Assembly (NCBI RefSeq): GCF_022539665.2 | Contig: NC_081334.1 | Coordinates: 186,001-250,000, forward strand | DNA length: 64,000 bases | Reading direction: 5' to 3' | Source: Daphnia carinata | Lineage: Eukaryota > Arthropoda > Branchiopoda > Diplostraca > Daphniidae | Shown here: positions 41,425 through 52,400 of the stretch, one piece after another | How the letters are laid out: each line of letters starts with the position of its first letter | Position numbering within the stretch: position 1 is the stretch's first letter | Position numbers and translations under genes: made by a program | The notes under the pieces: generated by a model | What the model was told of the DNA's origin: nothing | Seen by the model: the letters and a program-made list of their open reading frames with translations, nothing else | Databases searched by the model: none

Positions 41425-43720
41425 CTCCGCCGACGATCCAGCAACATCCCGTAAGCGCCGCCGTCAATGAAGATAAAACGGTATCGATGAGTTCAGGATC
41501 GCCCTCAACGGCTACTACCGTTCAGTGGCTAAAAGATGAACAACCGCTAACCGACCCACCAAAACCAGTCCACGGACTTCGCAATTCAACGCTAACTTTT
41601 GTTGCAGCTTCCAAGAGGCATGTTGGCAATTACGCGTGCCGGTTGAAAAACTATTGCTCTGCACGCCCTAGGTATTACGCTCTATTGTGAATTCAAAATT
41701 GTTTCAGCAAGTTACACAAAAAATCTCATTATAACAGAAAAGTTAAAGGTTACGGTGCCCCCTGTGGCCAAGAGTTTAGAGCTGGGCACTGTCTGTAAAA
41801 TTTTGTGTAAACCTCAAGGCAGTACAGCTCCAATTGTGCGATGTGTCAAATATGATTTAAAACCGTTGCTTATCTGTTCGCCGCTCACTGACAACATCAA
41901 TGGAACACTCGTCCTCCATGGAGTACAAGATGAGACGATGCTGGACAGTACACCTGTATTGCTACTAACTCGCAAGGCCTTATAAGCGCTTCCGTATTGT
42001 TCAACGTGACAAGTAACTGGGCAGTATTTTCCTTCGAATCACCGTGCATAAACTCAAATGTTGTCATTGCAGTGTCACCGAATTTCAAGTCTCTGCCCAA
42101 CAACGTCACGTTCTATAAGGAGGTTAAAAGGTAGAGTTACATTGCAGAGCGAGCGGTCATCCTATACCCACGATTCAGCGGGACAAGGATTCGGCTATTG
42201 ATGGATTTACTTCCGATCGACAGTTGACCTTTTCTTATTCCGATACAAAATTTCAAATTCCAAATTTTAATTTAACAACGTCACGGTTGTGAAACAGGTT
42301 ATACATTAATTATCGATAATGCCCAGCAAGCCGATCAGGGATTTTACAGATGCACAGGAGGGCAATGCAGGCGGATTCAAAAGAGCAGAATTTCGATTGG
42401 TGGTTCAAGGTAATTGCTATTTTTTAAATGTTAATTATTATACGAAAATTTATAGATATCGTTTTTTATACAGTCTGGGAATACCAACACAGTGATTATG
42501 AAGGGGCTGAATCCATTACGAAGACTACAGTCATCACTTTATGAGCAGCCATCGCCTATACTTTTCTTTCCATCGGTTTGTTGATTTGATGCCGTTTGAA
42601 ACGACGCAACGGAAACTACAATGATGGCGGTAACGCTTTAGCTCAAGTCGCTGGTATACAAACTGTTTTACGTGAGTTCTTCATTCTCGGTGTTTGGACC
42701 GATCATTGTTTACTAATTTCGTCCTTTTTCTTGACCAACGACATTGGTTAAGGAAGACCAAGATGAAAATGGACGCCAATCTCCGGCTATTGACAAATTG
42801 AACGTTCCTAGCTCCACCATTACTAAGGAGCATTACAGTGCAAAGGAAGATTCCGAGACATCCTTGAGGGCTTAGTTACGGGTACCAGTCTGTAAACAAT
42901 AGTCAGGATTTCATCCAGTTGCAATTGTTTTAATTAAAAAATTAACTGACTTATTTTATTTATAGGTCTTAATTATATAAACAGCACCACTCGTATTCTT
43001 CTAAGGATATTAGCAACTCGAAATGAGGATCTGATTGTAGAATTCCGCCGGAAGGTAGACATGCTGCATCAATTCCGTCACGCCAATCTGGTGGCTGTTT
43101 TGGGTTGTTGCTGTGATTCTCCTGACGTTCAGATGATTTTGATGGAATACCACCAGCTTTTCAATTTGAAATTGCATTTGCTGTTGACTTTGTCTTCTCA
43201 ACCGTGGTCCCTAGCCCAGATTTAAAGCGCCACATTACAAATTGCTTCGGGAATGAACGCACTGGCCCAAAAGCGTTTCGTTCACCGTGATGGCGGTACG
43301 CAAAACATCCTGGTTGGGTTCCACGGCAAAGATAATCAACGAGTATGTTCAATTCACTTGATGACACGTTGTCGAAGAGAATAAAATTTTTCATTTTATT
43401 CAGACCTCTTTGAAAATCGGCAGAAACGACATGGACAAACAGCCGTTCAACAAAGATTACTTTGTTTTCAAACATCTGCCCATCGCTCTGCGGTGGCTTC
43501 CGCACGAAGCGGTGCTGAAGGATGAACATTCAACCAAGTCCGATTTGGGGATGTTTGCCGTCACAATATGGGTGTTGTACAACGCAGCGCAACAACCCCT
43601 TACAAGTCACTCGGATGATGTCGTCCTGCCCGAATTGAAGGAAAAGGGTACTCTGTGGTATGACCACCATCGAATTCTATTTTGCAACACCTCTTTTTCG
43701 ATTTCGTTTTGCTAGACCAT
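41425..43720 (+). pseudogene. PTK7/Off-track-like receptor tyrosine kinase pseudogene
   Basis: Blocks encode Ig domains: TTVQWLKDEQPLTDPP and VGNYACRLKNYC near 41510-41670, then LIIDNAQQADQGFYRCTGGQ near 42310-42370. A transmembrane-like segment (AIAYTFLSIGLLI, about 42550-42590) follows, then a juxtamembrane part. The kinase N-lobe has EFRRKVDMLHQFRHANLVAV and the catalytic loop reads FVHRDGGTQNILVG. The C-lobe has IALRWLPHEAVLKDEHSTKS. PTK7/Otk kinases are catalytically degenerate Wnt/semaphorin co-receptors, and the C-lobe wording fits them. In-frame stops occur near 42540 (before the TM) and near 43222 (after SLAQI), and the DFG-equivalent region is missing. Confidence 0.65.
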
Positions 43721-43729
43721 TTCTTTCTG

Positions 43730-44449
43730 TTCCTCTTCGCAGCTATTTGATTTCCGGTTCGTATTTGTATACCCGATGATCGTGTAATCCGTTGGTTCGC
43801 CCTACTGCTGAACGTTCTTCGTACCTTAAATGCGATACGTTCAGGTCATTTGACATTTCGGTTTGCCTCATATTCAGATTTATTTTTTAAAAAAATTCTT
43901 ACTTAGTTGAATGTCCTTAGTCATTTTGATCACGATGGATTTCGGATTCTACATCCTTTTCAGATATCCGGCTGAAATAAAAGATGTAGCGTTTTTCAAA
44001 AATAAAAGGTATGAATTCCTAAGTTTCTTTGTCAAATCTATGGTCATCTGTGTCAAATCTATAGCAAAAGGTTCTAAAAGTAAGGATAATCAAAGTGAGA
44101 GTTCTTAGGCTTTTTTGTACAATTTCTGACAGAACAATCGACAGCGGGCCGCCGCCCTTTACGGGATACCTTTTAGTAAATGAGGCACTACAACGTGTAA
44201 TGCCTGGCTGCGTTAAAGGTGTCCGTCTCCACATCAATTCTGCAGGAATCACTGCCCCAAGTTACCATTGCTAGCAACAGCAACCATTGCCACAATAAAG
44301 TGTAAATCCGTATCCGCAGAGCTGCACGGCTTCCGTGGGTTTTCCTTTTTGATATCTGTATAACAAAGGGGGAAGGTAGTAGACAAGTGGGTAATCCATT
44401 GTTGCACGTAAGTGAGAAGATAGTCATCTAATGCAAATTACTTAATACC
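43730..44449. other. No gene recognised
   Basis: AT-rich sequence with short overlapping frames on both strands (43911-44108 +, 44252-44019 -, 44427-44188 -) and no family signature. Confidence 0.45.
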
Positions 44450-44522
44450 AAAATCAGTAGTTCAGTGGTTATCACGGTTGTCTCACACACAACAAGTCCT
44501 CAGTTCAATCCTGGGCAGATGC
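44450..44522 (+). pseudogene. tRNA-Val(CAC)-like pseudogene
   Basis: The sequence TAGTTCAGTGGTTATCA forms a D arm. GTTGT-CTCACAC-ACAAC is a perfect anticodon arm with CAC anticodon. CTCAG-TTCAATC-CTGGG is a T arm. The acceptor stem pairs at only about four of seven positions and no CCA follows, so this is a decayed tRNA or tRNA-derived repeat. Confidence 0.6.
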
Positions 44523-44906
44523 ACATAGCATTTTGAAACAAACGTAAAACGTTAAGTCCCATACATTCACGTGAACATTTTTTGAGTAAAAAACACTTAT
44601 CGTAACACTCGCCGTAATATTGGTTGGAAATTCTGTCAATTATTAGCAATGAAATAGTGGATAACATCACCATGTTTTTAGGCTTGTTTTCTAGCAAACT
44701 TTCACATCCTTAATGGTATTTAAAAATGCGATCTCCTAGAAATCAAAGGCCCATCGAAATATTCTGCAATCATTATGGGGAAAACATGCACAAGATAGCA
44801 ATATTTGAAGACGCGCTCTATCTACTATACTGAATTTGACAGATCTCTGTAGATAACTTCACCATGACATGTGGAATAACGCCACATTTACTATTTAAAA
44901 TATAAA

Positions 44907-44977
44907 TGCATTGACTGGGAATCGAACCCAGATCACGCGCGTGGGAGGCGCGCATTCTACCATTGAACCATCAATGC
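44907..44977 (-). tRNA. tRNA-Gly (anticodon CCC)
   Basis: The 71-nt minus-strand cloverleaf has a perfect 7-bp acceptor stem (GCATTGA/TCAATGC) with discriminator A. The D arm carries TGGTTCAATGG (A box), the anticodon stem CGCGC/GCGCG flanks loop CTCCCAC, and the T arm contains GGTTCGATTCC (B box). All arms pair, so it is probably functional. Coding T-run termination lies just downstream at the AT-rich 44890s. Confidence 0.93.
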
Positions 44978-45036
44978 TTGTTAGAGAGACATAATAGAAC
45001 AAAAAAAAGTTTAAGCCATGACATAAATGTGATCAA

Positions 45037-45433
45037 TAACGAGCGATGATTGGCAAATTTAACTTTTACCTGTTCTCGAATAACTAAGGAAAAACAAAGA
45101 AATTAACCCACGATGCGATGCCGAATCGTGTACGTAGATAAAATACATTCTAAAGACCATTAGTGATTGAATGGGCTACAATGAGGCAAACGCCTCGATT
45201 TACGAAACAGTTAGAAGCACGAACTTTGATAACATGTGTGTTGAACGTCTTATTTCCACTATCTTCGTGCCTCAAAAATGGCCGCCCAGAGTTTAAACAT
45301 GTAACTAGTCACTCGCTAAGCTTTGTTAAATTGCACCACGAATCGATGACTGAGACGAAACGAAACGATGAAAACAAAAAACTAACCTGTAAATCCATTT
45401 TCTCGTTGTGTGTACAAGGAGGCGTACAGCTGA
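45037..45433 (+). repeat. Target repeat, left half (interrupted copy)
   Basis: Closely matches the minus strand of 64000-63630. It stops at ...ACAGCTGA (45433), where the 12.8-kb TIR unit begins. The rest of the repeat resumes at 58223. ORFs within (for example 45163-45558) are shared with the other copy but change frame and are not treated as genes. Confidence 0.8.
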
Positions 45434-46080
45434 CCCACATAGCACAATTCGGTCCCACGGACATCCGTGGTATATCCTATTTGGATAACGGTGACATCTT
45501 AAGGGCATCCGTGGAACTGCCTGACCTCCGAGTTGGATGTCCATCGGATACCGACTGAATATTACAAGACCTCCCGGGAATATGCCGATGGATATCCGAG
45601 GGACGTCCTGCTGGGCGGGAAAAGGACAAGCCTTGAACATGTATCAATTATGCAAAAATACCTTTGTTTTACCAATTAAAATAATTCCAAAATGGCAAAT
45701 AACGCAAACGAAGAAAGAAGTTGAGGGTTCATGAGCACACTAATGTTTGCTAGCTGAAGGCATTCCTGACTACAGATGGCTCTTCTAATCCTCCCCTCCC
45801 CCGCTTCCAAGAACTGAGTAATGAATTAAGTAAAACAAAACAATTGTATTGTTACGAGAAATTTCTTTGTATTGAGAATGATGACATAAATACCGCAAGA
45901 TAACATTTAACTGTTTACTTCAAACGAGAAAAAAACACCAATCAATTGCATAAAATTAAACAACCCTCGCATTATTTTTTTCTTTTCTTTGCAGTTGCGC
46001 AGTAAAGCCTGTCACCTTGATGGCATTCAGTTCTGTTATTATTGGTTGAGTTCTTTTCGCGGCCCCTATAATGAAAAATA

Positions 46081-47363
46081 TTAGACACTATTTAAATCTA
46101 TCACTGTACCCATTATACTTTTAATAGATTTACCATCATGATTTTCGGAAGTTCTGTGCAGTCTATTGTTATCACAGTTTCCATTACATTTCAATAATGG
46201 GCTGTTTGAAATGGGTGGAATGTGATTTTCAGAAGCATTTGAAATATTTGATGACCAATGATTTCCTCTGCAGTCTACATAACAAACAAACAAACAAAAT
46301 AAAAATAAAAATCCAAAACATAAAAACTGTATATATAAGTTTGACTAGTATATACTACCATTATTCATTCTCAACCTCTTTTCCTTGTTAGTACATACAT
46401 TATTATTGTATTATTGTAACTATGTAAGGTAGAAAATCAAGTAATGAATTTGACGAACGCTCAACTGGTGTGCCTTGTAAAAAATAACCAAAATGAGCGT
46501 TAGTTTAAAATTGTAAGCGGAACTGGGAATTCTAATAGAAGTCTTATTTTGTATATTATGTGAATTTTACTTAGTAGTTACCTATACGAGACGGCAGGGG
46601 CAAAGAAGTTGGAGGTGGGGACTCCTCTTCGGAATCGTAAGCACCCTGTCAACACCAAGAAAAAAAATTAATTTAATTACGTGTAAGCAAAGATCAATTG
46701 CCAAAAAAAATAATTAGAAATAGTAAAAGCTTTCAAGCGTCCTGAAGAACGGATTAAAACATCATTGGCCAAAACCCCTTATGAACGCTCACGATAAAAG
46801 AAAGTTGACTAAGACAAAAACAAAGATCAATGGCCAAAAACAGTAATTAAGAAATAACAGAAGCATTAGAGCGACTGGTAAAAACAGTTTAAAAAATTAT
46901 CGGGTAAAGCCCCCTTTCGAAACCCACAAAGAAAAAAAGAAATTAGTAAGGCTTTAAAAAAGTTCAGTTAAAAAAAATGAAAAGAATTAATAAAAGCATT
47001 AAGTGGAGTGAAGAAACAAAGCAATTCATCACGCATGGAAAAGTAACACACCCCATAATTTAAATAATAGTTAAATAACTCTTTCTAAAGTATTTCTAAT
47101 CCTAGTCGGCCTATGTCCCGACTAAGATATCTATCTAACTGAAGGTCCACTGACCTTGGCCAGACAATAGGTTTCACGACGACACTGTGAAACCAATCCC
47201 GGTACCTGTGGCCATTGAGGTGACAAGTCTCAATGCCCTTAAACTTATAGTAACAATGCCAGCACTCGAACCGTTGCCGATCCGTTCCGAGCCTGATACA
47301 CTGTGTCTGGGATCGGCCCAGCACTAGTAAAATGAATAATGTACTTACGGTTTGAGATTCCAT
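46081..47363 (-). CDS. Small three-exon protein, unknown, inside the TIR unit
   Basis: Exons are 47363-47349 (MESQT, donor GTAAGT), 46645-46582 (acceptor TTGACAG, donor GTAACT) and 46274-46081 (acceptor TATGTAG). Together they total 273 nt in one frame, 90 codons plus stop. Residues 6-27 are acidic and proline-rich (GAYDSEEESPPPTSLPLPS). The rest is Asn/Ser-rich with four Cys (DCRG, KCNGNC and one more distal context) and no known domain. Consistent splice sites and phase support a real gene. It could be a transposon-encoded accessory protein or a captured gene fragment. Confidence 0.45.
46660..47060. repeat. Degenerate tandem repeats in intron 1
   Basis: A unit of roughly 120 bp beginning CAAAGATCAAT(T/G)GCCAAAAA occurs at about 46688 and 46823. 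A third, poorer copy is near 46950-47040. Confidence 0.5.
47103..47316 (-). ncRNA. Candidate structured element: four consecutive hairpins in intron 1
   Basis: Inverted repeats lie in a row: 47103-47124 (TAGTCGG/CCGACTA), 47170-47194 (GGTTTCAC/GTGAAACC), 47210-47238 (GGCATTGAG-type stem, about 9-10 bp) and 47277-47316 (CCGATCC/GGATCGG-type outer stem). Loops are about 7-9 nt in three of them. It lies in the first intron of the small gene, the usual place for snoRNAs, but no H or ACA box could be assigned with confidence. It could also be a SINE. Confidence 0.35.
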
Positions 47364-48213
47364 TTGAAAAATCCAAAATATGAAGGGGTCTCAGTAGGAA
47401 CAGAGGCGGGCAGCTGGGCAGGAACAGAGCGGACCGCTGGACAGGTCCGTCAGAAGCACTTACGCAGAGAAAACAATCAGGATTGACACTGTTAACACTG
47501 ATTCGGGAGACGGCCATAGCCCACAGAATAAAAGATGCACTAAATCAGTTGCAAACGAGAAAAGTTTCTAACGCGAAGTTCACTAAATGTTGCACCAAAA
47601 ACTCCTGAAATAGCACACACACAACACCAACAATAACCTTCACCATATACAACTCAACAATGACTGAAATTCTGAGTCCGCATGCGAAAATTGGGAATTC
47701 GAAACTACCATTATTTGCCATTTCAGTAGTCTTTCCCTAAACACCGGTGAATGGTTTCTTCTCAAAAATCCTTTTATAGAACAACTTTCATTATTGAAGC
47801 AGTTTTTTGCACGGAGATTGTTAAAATATTACTGTTAGTTTGTAAAATTTGTTTCAAATAATAATTGCGAATTACTTAAAAAACACCAAACAAAATATGG
47901 CAAACACTGGGTAACCTGTCGATGCTAAGCTTCAATTCAGTTGGCGTCTGCACGAGTGAGGCAGCAAAAGGATATCAGGCAAGTTTACATTTACAGTTGT
48001 TTTTTTTTTGGTTAACGTGACATTTTCTTATATTTAGATATCAGATTTCGACAATATATACTTAGAGATGAATGGGATTATTTACAACTGCTCTCTTCCA
48101 AGATCCTCCTGCTCTCTTCCTGATGAAGAAGTTCACTTTAGAATTGCCATTGAAAAAGTATTTTTAAACATTGTGCATTATTTAGAGGTAACGTTCAATG
48201 CAATATGCCTATG
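47364..48213. other. Mostly unassigned; one short exon-like frame
   Basis: A plus frame at about 48069-48158 (MNGIIYNCSLPRSSCSLPDE...) ends at a GTATTT donor-like site shortly before the element C insertion point. Whether it belongs with the membrane-protein fragment on the far side of element C is a guess. Confidence 0.3.
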
Positions 48214-48217
48214 ATAA

Positions 48218-48463
48218 TGTAGCGCCAATGTACTTTGGCGCTTAGCATCAGATGCTAAGTGGCCTAAATGTGCGATGTCAATGGACTTTGCCAATCTGGC
48301 CGGATGTCATAGGCCTTAAGAGCCCGTCTGAGGCCGGCTAAAGGGGCAGTCCAGTGTAGTAAGTCTGTTTAGCTGCAAGCTGTGTTAGTGCTGTTGTCGT
48401 GTAGTGCTGTCGTGTAAAGCTGTAACCTGTCTACGAATAAATAAATCCAGTGAAACTGTTACA
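48218..48463 (+). repeat. Element C 5' LTR
   Basis: 246 bp, TGTAGCGCC...CTGTTACA. It contains a short palindrome near its start (GCGCC..GGCGC and AGCATC..GATGCT) and an AATAAATAAA signal near its end. It differs from the 3' LTR at about six sites. Confidence 0.95.
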
Positions 48464-48481
48464 TGGTGGAGATGCTCCTGT
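48464..48481 (+). promoter_or_regulatory. Primer-binding-site candidate of element C
   Basis: TGGTGGAGATGCTCCTGT immediately follows the LTR and begins with the TGG needed to pair with a tRNA CCA end. The matching tRNA was not identified. Confidence 0.55.
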
Positions 48482-48640
48482 TTTTTCACTGCTAAGATAC
48501 ACGTTTTAACTCGGGTAGGCGTTGGCTGTGAGGGGTCTTTGGACGTCGAACTCGGCAATTTATTGCCGGGCACGAGGCCACAGCAACGGTCTGGGGAAAG
48601 CGTGGATTTGGCAGTGGGATCGCAGAGGATCCTCGTGTGA

Positions 48641-51019
48641 ATGTCACACGGGAGAAGAGTGGTCACAGCCGCTGGAGAAAGAAGCCGTAGACGGGCGGCA
48701 GAAGAGGCAGCCAAGGAGATTCAAACCTATTACTCGGGTTTGAGGGCGGCAACACCCCTAGCACGGTCGACAGCGGGATTGCAGGGAGCAAACGATGCAC
48801 CGGTGCGGGCAAAGGGCCGCTCAAGAGGCCCTCCTGGAGGAGTGAGTGAGCTCACTTTGGGACAAAAAGGTACGTGTGTGCTCAGTGAAGAGTCCCTACC
48901 GCGGGAAGTCCCAGATCAGGCGCAATTCCAGTCAGATTCTGAGCCACAGGGCGAGGAATTTGAAGACGCTCAGGGCTACCAGGATTCTGGGAATCCGGAA
49001 GCAGGGAGTGGTGCGTCGGAAGAGGCAGTCGGGCCGATAGCTGCACGTAGGCAGTACGAAGAGGCTCGGGAGGTAGGGAACAAAGGAGGAGTAAAAGCAC
49101 GGACCAGGGCGGAAGCCGAAGAGCGACAAGTAGGGCGGGTCATTGATCGTGATCAGGGATCACGATCACGTCAAGCAGAGTTTGACGACCGCGAGTCGCT
49201 CATTCCGCAGGTGACAGTCTCCAGTGTCCAGGAAGGTACCGGTGTAAAGGCCGTCTCAGCGGAGGCGGAAACTGTCGAAGGCGATCAAGTATCCCAGTCG
49301 CAGCGGAGGAAGTCGGGCGACCCAAATTCCAGTGGAACGAAGGGGTTACTGACCGGGAGCCAGGACGTGCGGCGGTCGTCGGCACGAGCAGAAGACGTGA
49401 CCGGCGGAAGAAGCGCAGTTGTCGTGGAAGCTGATACCACTGGGGTCATCAACCGTTCGTCGGGTACCCATAGTAGCCAGCCGGTGGAGGCGAGAGGCTT
49501 GGGAGGAAGAAACCCGCGCGAAGGCCTACGACCTAGAGCGTTCAGTACTCCGCAGGAAGCGACAACAGTGAGACAGGGACGAAGCGGATTCAGCGTCGGA
49601 GGATCGCCGAGCCGACAGTCTCTGGAGGAGCCCGAACTAGATTGGGATCCATTCTTGGGAGAAGAGGAAGACATGGCGGAACGTCCAATGTTTCACTACA
49701 AGGAGCCCGAAAAGTTCCGGGGCACGCCGAAAGAGAATGCGATTGAGTGGATAGACCGATTTGAAAGGATCGGCCGCCATAATCGCTGGTCCAATAACGA
49801 TCTAGCAGGGGCCATTGACGTCTCGCTCGAAGGGCCTGCCTACAAATGGATTGTAGGCCTTGAGGCGAGAAACGCCCCACCAGACAACTGGGAGGACCAG
49901 CAGATTCGCATAGCCGAAACGGATGACGAACCGGAGCACTACAGAGAAGTGCGAGGGCTCAAGACATTGTTCCTCAAACAATTCGTTGCGGTAAATCTGA
50001 AGCGGCAGACGGAAAGGAAGCTGCGGATGAGGGTCCAAGGCAAGGACGAGGACGTCACGGAGTACTACCATGATGTCCTGGACATGTGCCGCATTGTCCA
50101 GCCGGATATGGCTGAGGAAGTGCGCATAGATCACCTGTTCAGGGGGTTGAGCCCAACCCTTTATGAGAGACTTTACGCGTTGGGCATCAAGACGTGTGAA
50201 GATTTCTTGGAAGAGGCGAGGCTTCACGCGGATGCCGTCAAAACAGCCTGCGAGAGGGGCTATGAGGATAGGCGTAGAGAGCGGGAGAAGCCTGCCGTGG
50301 GAGCAGTAGACCTTGACCAAATGCAAGACCTACGGCGCCAGATCCAGGAGTTGCGGGACGAGCTAGCCCGGGCAAAGGATCCCTCGAAGAAAAAGGAAAA
50401 AGAAGGCGGGAAATGCGATTGGAACAAAAAGCCAAAGAAGAAGAACCCATTTCGCTGTTTTAATTGCGATGAAGAAGGGCACATCGCGAGAAACTGTCAG
50501 AAGGAAAAGAAGAAGGAGACTGCGGTGAAGCCCAAGAAGCCCGAGGGGGAGGAGCCTAAGGCAGCCTGTGCGGTGGTTGGCGGAGACCAGTCTTCGGAAA
50601 TGACCAATGGCGATCGTCAGCCGACCGAAGAAATTTGGATTGGTGGACGGCCGGTCGATGCTTTGGTCGACACGGGAGCGGTGATTTCAGTTATCTCACC
50701 ATCGTTGGCGAGTAGATTGAAATTGAAAATAGTCCCGTGGGAAGGACCGATGGTCGTGACGGCCGATGGACAGCCGATGAATCCGAGGGGGAAGGTCTCC
50801 CTCACGGTCACGAATAAAAACGCGTCCGTGGAGGGTGAAGCCTTGGTCCTGAAGACATTTGGACCAGAATTTATCATGGGGAGAAACTTACTGAAGCTGT
50901 TCCGAGAGCTGAAAATCTGCTTTAGTAACCTGCCAATAGTGGAACTAGGAGCCATCCATATGGAGGCAAGCGGTGGGAAAGAAACCGTGAAGAAAGTGAC
51001 AGTGACGGTGTGTGTGTGA
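48641..51019 (+). CDS. Gag and aspartic protease (element C)
   Basis: A clean 792-codon frame. Residues 1-345 are Arg/Glu/Ser-rich and unstructured. Residues about 346-530 form a retrotransposon capsid (EKFRGTPKENAIEWIDRFER, LEGPAYKWIVGLE, FLKQFVAVNLKRQTERKLRM). About 570-600 is a Lys-rich helix, about 604-617 the CCHC knuckle CFNCDEEGHIARNC, and about 670-770 a retropepsin with VDALVDTGAVISVISPS and FIMGRNLL. Gag packages RNA, and the protease would process the polyprotein. The frame ends at 51019, overlapping the pol frame by 28 nt in the -1 frame within a GT repeat. No classic slippery heptamer was seen. Confidence 0.88.
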   Translation: MSHGRRVVTAAGERSRRRAAEEAAKEIQTYYSGLRAATPLARSTAGLQGANDAPVRAKGRSRGPPGGVSELTLGQKGTCVLSEESLPREVPDQAQFQSDSEPQGEEFEDAQGYQDSGNPEAGSGASEEAVGPIAARRQYEEAREVGNKGGVKARTRAEAEERQVGRVIDRDQGSRSRQAEFDDRESLIPQVTVSSVQEGTGVKAVSAEAETVEGDQVSQSQRRKSGDPNSSGTKGLLTGSQDVRRSSARAEDVTGGRSAVVVEADTTGVINRSSGTHSSQPVEARGLGGRNPREGLRPRAFSTPQEATTVRQGRSGFSVGGSPSRQSLEEPELDWDPFLGEEEDMAERPMFHYKEPEKFRGTPKENAIEWIDRFERIGRHNRWSNNDLAGAIDVSLEGPAYKWIVGLEARNAPPDNWEDQQIRIAETDDEPEHYREVRGLKTLFLKQFVAVNLKRQTERKLRMRVQGKDEDVTEYYHDVLDMCRIVQPDMAEEVRIDHLFRGLSPTLYERLYALGIKTCEDFLEEARLHADAVKTACERGYEDRRREREKPAVGAVDLDQMQDLRRQIQELRDELARAKDPSKKKEKEGGKCDWNKKPKKKNPFRCFNCDEEGHIARNCQKEKKKETAVKPKKPEGEEPKAACAVVGGDQSSEMTNGDRQPTEEIWIGGRPVDALVDTGAVISVISPSLASRLKLKIVPWEGPMVVTADGQPMNPRGKVSLTVTNKNASVEGEALVLKTFGPEFIMGRNLLKLFRELKICFSNLPIVELGAIHMEASGGKETVKKVTVTVCV

Positions 51020-52400
51020 CGGTGCCGAAGAGAAGTGCGGTGCCAGTAAAAGTGTCCATCCCTGAAGCGGGAAATGACGCTATTATGTTACTGAGACCAT
51101 CGAAGAAGCTGTTGCAAAATAGTGGACTTTCGGCGGGCCATGCTCTCATCGACTGCTCGAAGCCAGAAGCAGTGGTTCACGTGATGAATGTTTACCATGT
51201 GGATCACGTGATCGTCGAGGGAACTTCCATCGGTCACCTAATGCCGATTGACCAGGCGAGCAATCTCTCGTTGGAAGAAAGTGAGGAGAGGGATGCAGCT
51301 AAAGAGGTCGGGGGCCGGTCGGGAAAACCGTGGAAACCAGCGGCGTTTGATCAGTGTGTAGCGTCAACTCTGGCGGCGCAGGATCGGAACGACCTAATTG
51401 ATCTGCTCACACAGTTTCAGGATGTGTTTGCGGACAGTGGGGAGTGCTTGGGCCAGTGTAATGTGCTCGAGCATGCGATTCCAACAGGTGGGGCAGCGCC
51501 GATTAAACAGCTGCCAAGGAGACGGGCATGGAGGGAGCGAGAATTGATTAAGGAAGAAGTCAGCAAAATGCTCAAACAGGGAGTTATAGAGCCGGCCCGA
51601 AGCCCCTGGTCGTCACCAGTCGTCCTAGTACGGAAAAAGGACGGAAAGTGGCGATTCTGCATTGATTACAGGCGGCTAAATGAGGTGACAACGAAGGATG
51701 TGTACCCACTCCCACGTATAGACGATGCTCTATCCAAACTGGAGGGAGCAGCTTTGTTTAGTGTGGTAGACCTACAAAGCGGATATTGGCAGGTCCCTGT
51801 TTCGGAAGCCGATAAGCCGAAGACAGCATTTGTTACACCTGACGGCCTCTACCAGTTCCGAGTGATGCCGTTTGGGTTATGCTCAGCTCCGAGCACTTTC
51901 CAACGACTGATGGACATGGTGTTGGCAGGATTAAAGTAGACCGATTGTTTGGTGTACATGGATGACGTGGTCATCTTTGGAAAAGACGCAGGGGAGCATT
52001 TGGAGAGACTGGGAAAAGTCTTGTCCTGCTTCCGGAAGGCCAATCTGAAGTTGAAGATAGAAAAGTGTGCCTTTGGGAACAAGCGTGTGAGAATGCTGGG
52101 CCACGTGGTAAGCAAGGCCGGAATAGAGCCGGATCCGGACCACTGTAAGGCCATTGAAATGTTCCCGGGGCCAAACCTCAATGCCAATGAGAAGGCAAAG
52201 AGAAAGTGGGTCAAAAGCTTTGTAGGCCTTTGTTCGTTCTACCGGAAGTTCGTGCCAAATTTCGCCCAGGTGGCGTACCCGCTTACGACAATGGAGGGGA
52301 AGGGTGTGTTTCGTTGGGGAGAACCGGAACGAAACAGTTTCGCCGAGTTGAAAGCTGCGCTGGTGAAGGCAGCAAAGCTTGCTCATCCAGACTATTGGAA
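51010..52400 (+). pseudogene. Reverse transcriptase (element C)
   Basis: The frame 51010-51939 has the pre-RT (LIDLLTQFQDVFADSGECLG, AAPIKQLPRRRAWRERELI) and RT motifs SPVVLVRKKDGKWRFCIDYR, LFSVVDLQSGYWQVPVSEAD and VMPFGLCSAPSTFQRL. It stops at TAG (51937-51939) after VLAGLK. The same frame resumes with VYMDDVVIFGKD (catalytic YMDD) and the connection SFVGLCSFYRKFVPNFAQVA. Near 52395 it reaches AHPDY and jumps, out of frame, to sequence normally found after RNase H. RNase H is therefore absent. Confidence 0.85.
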
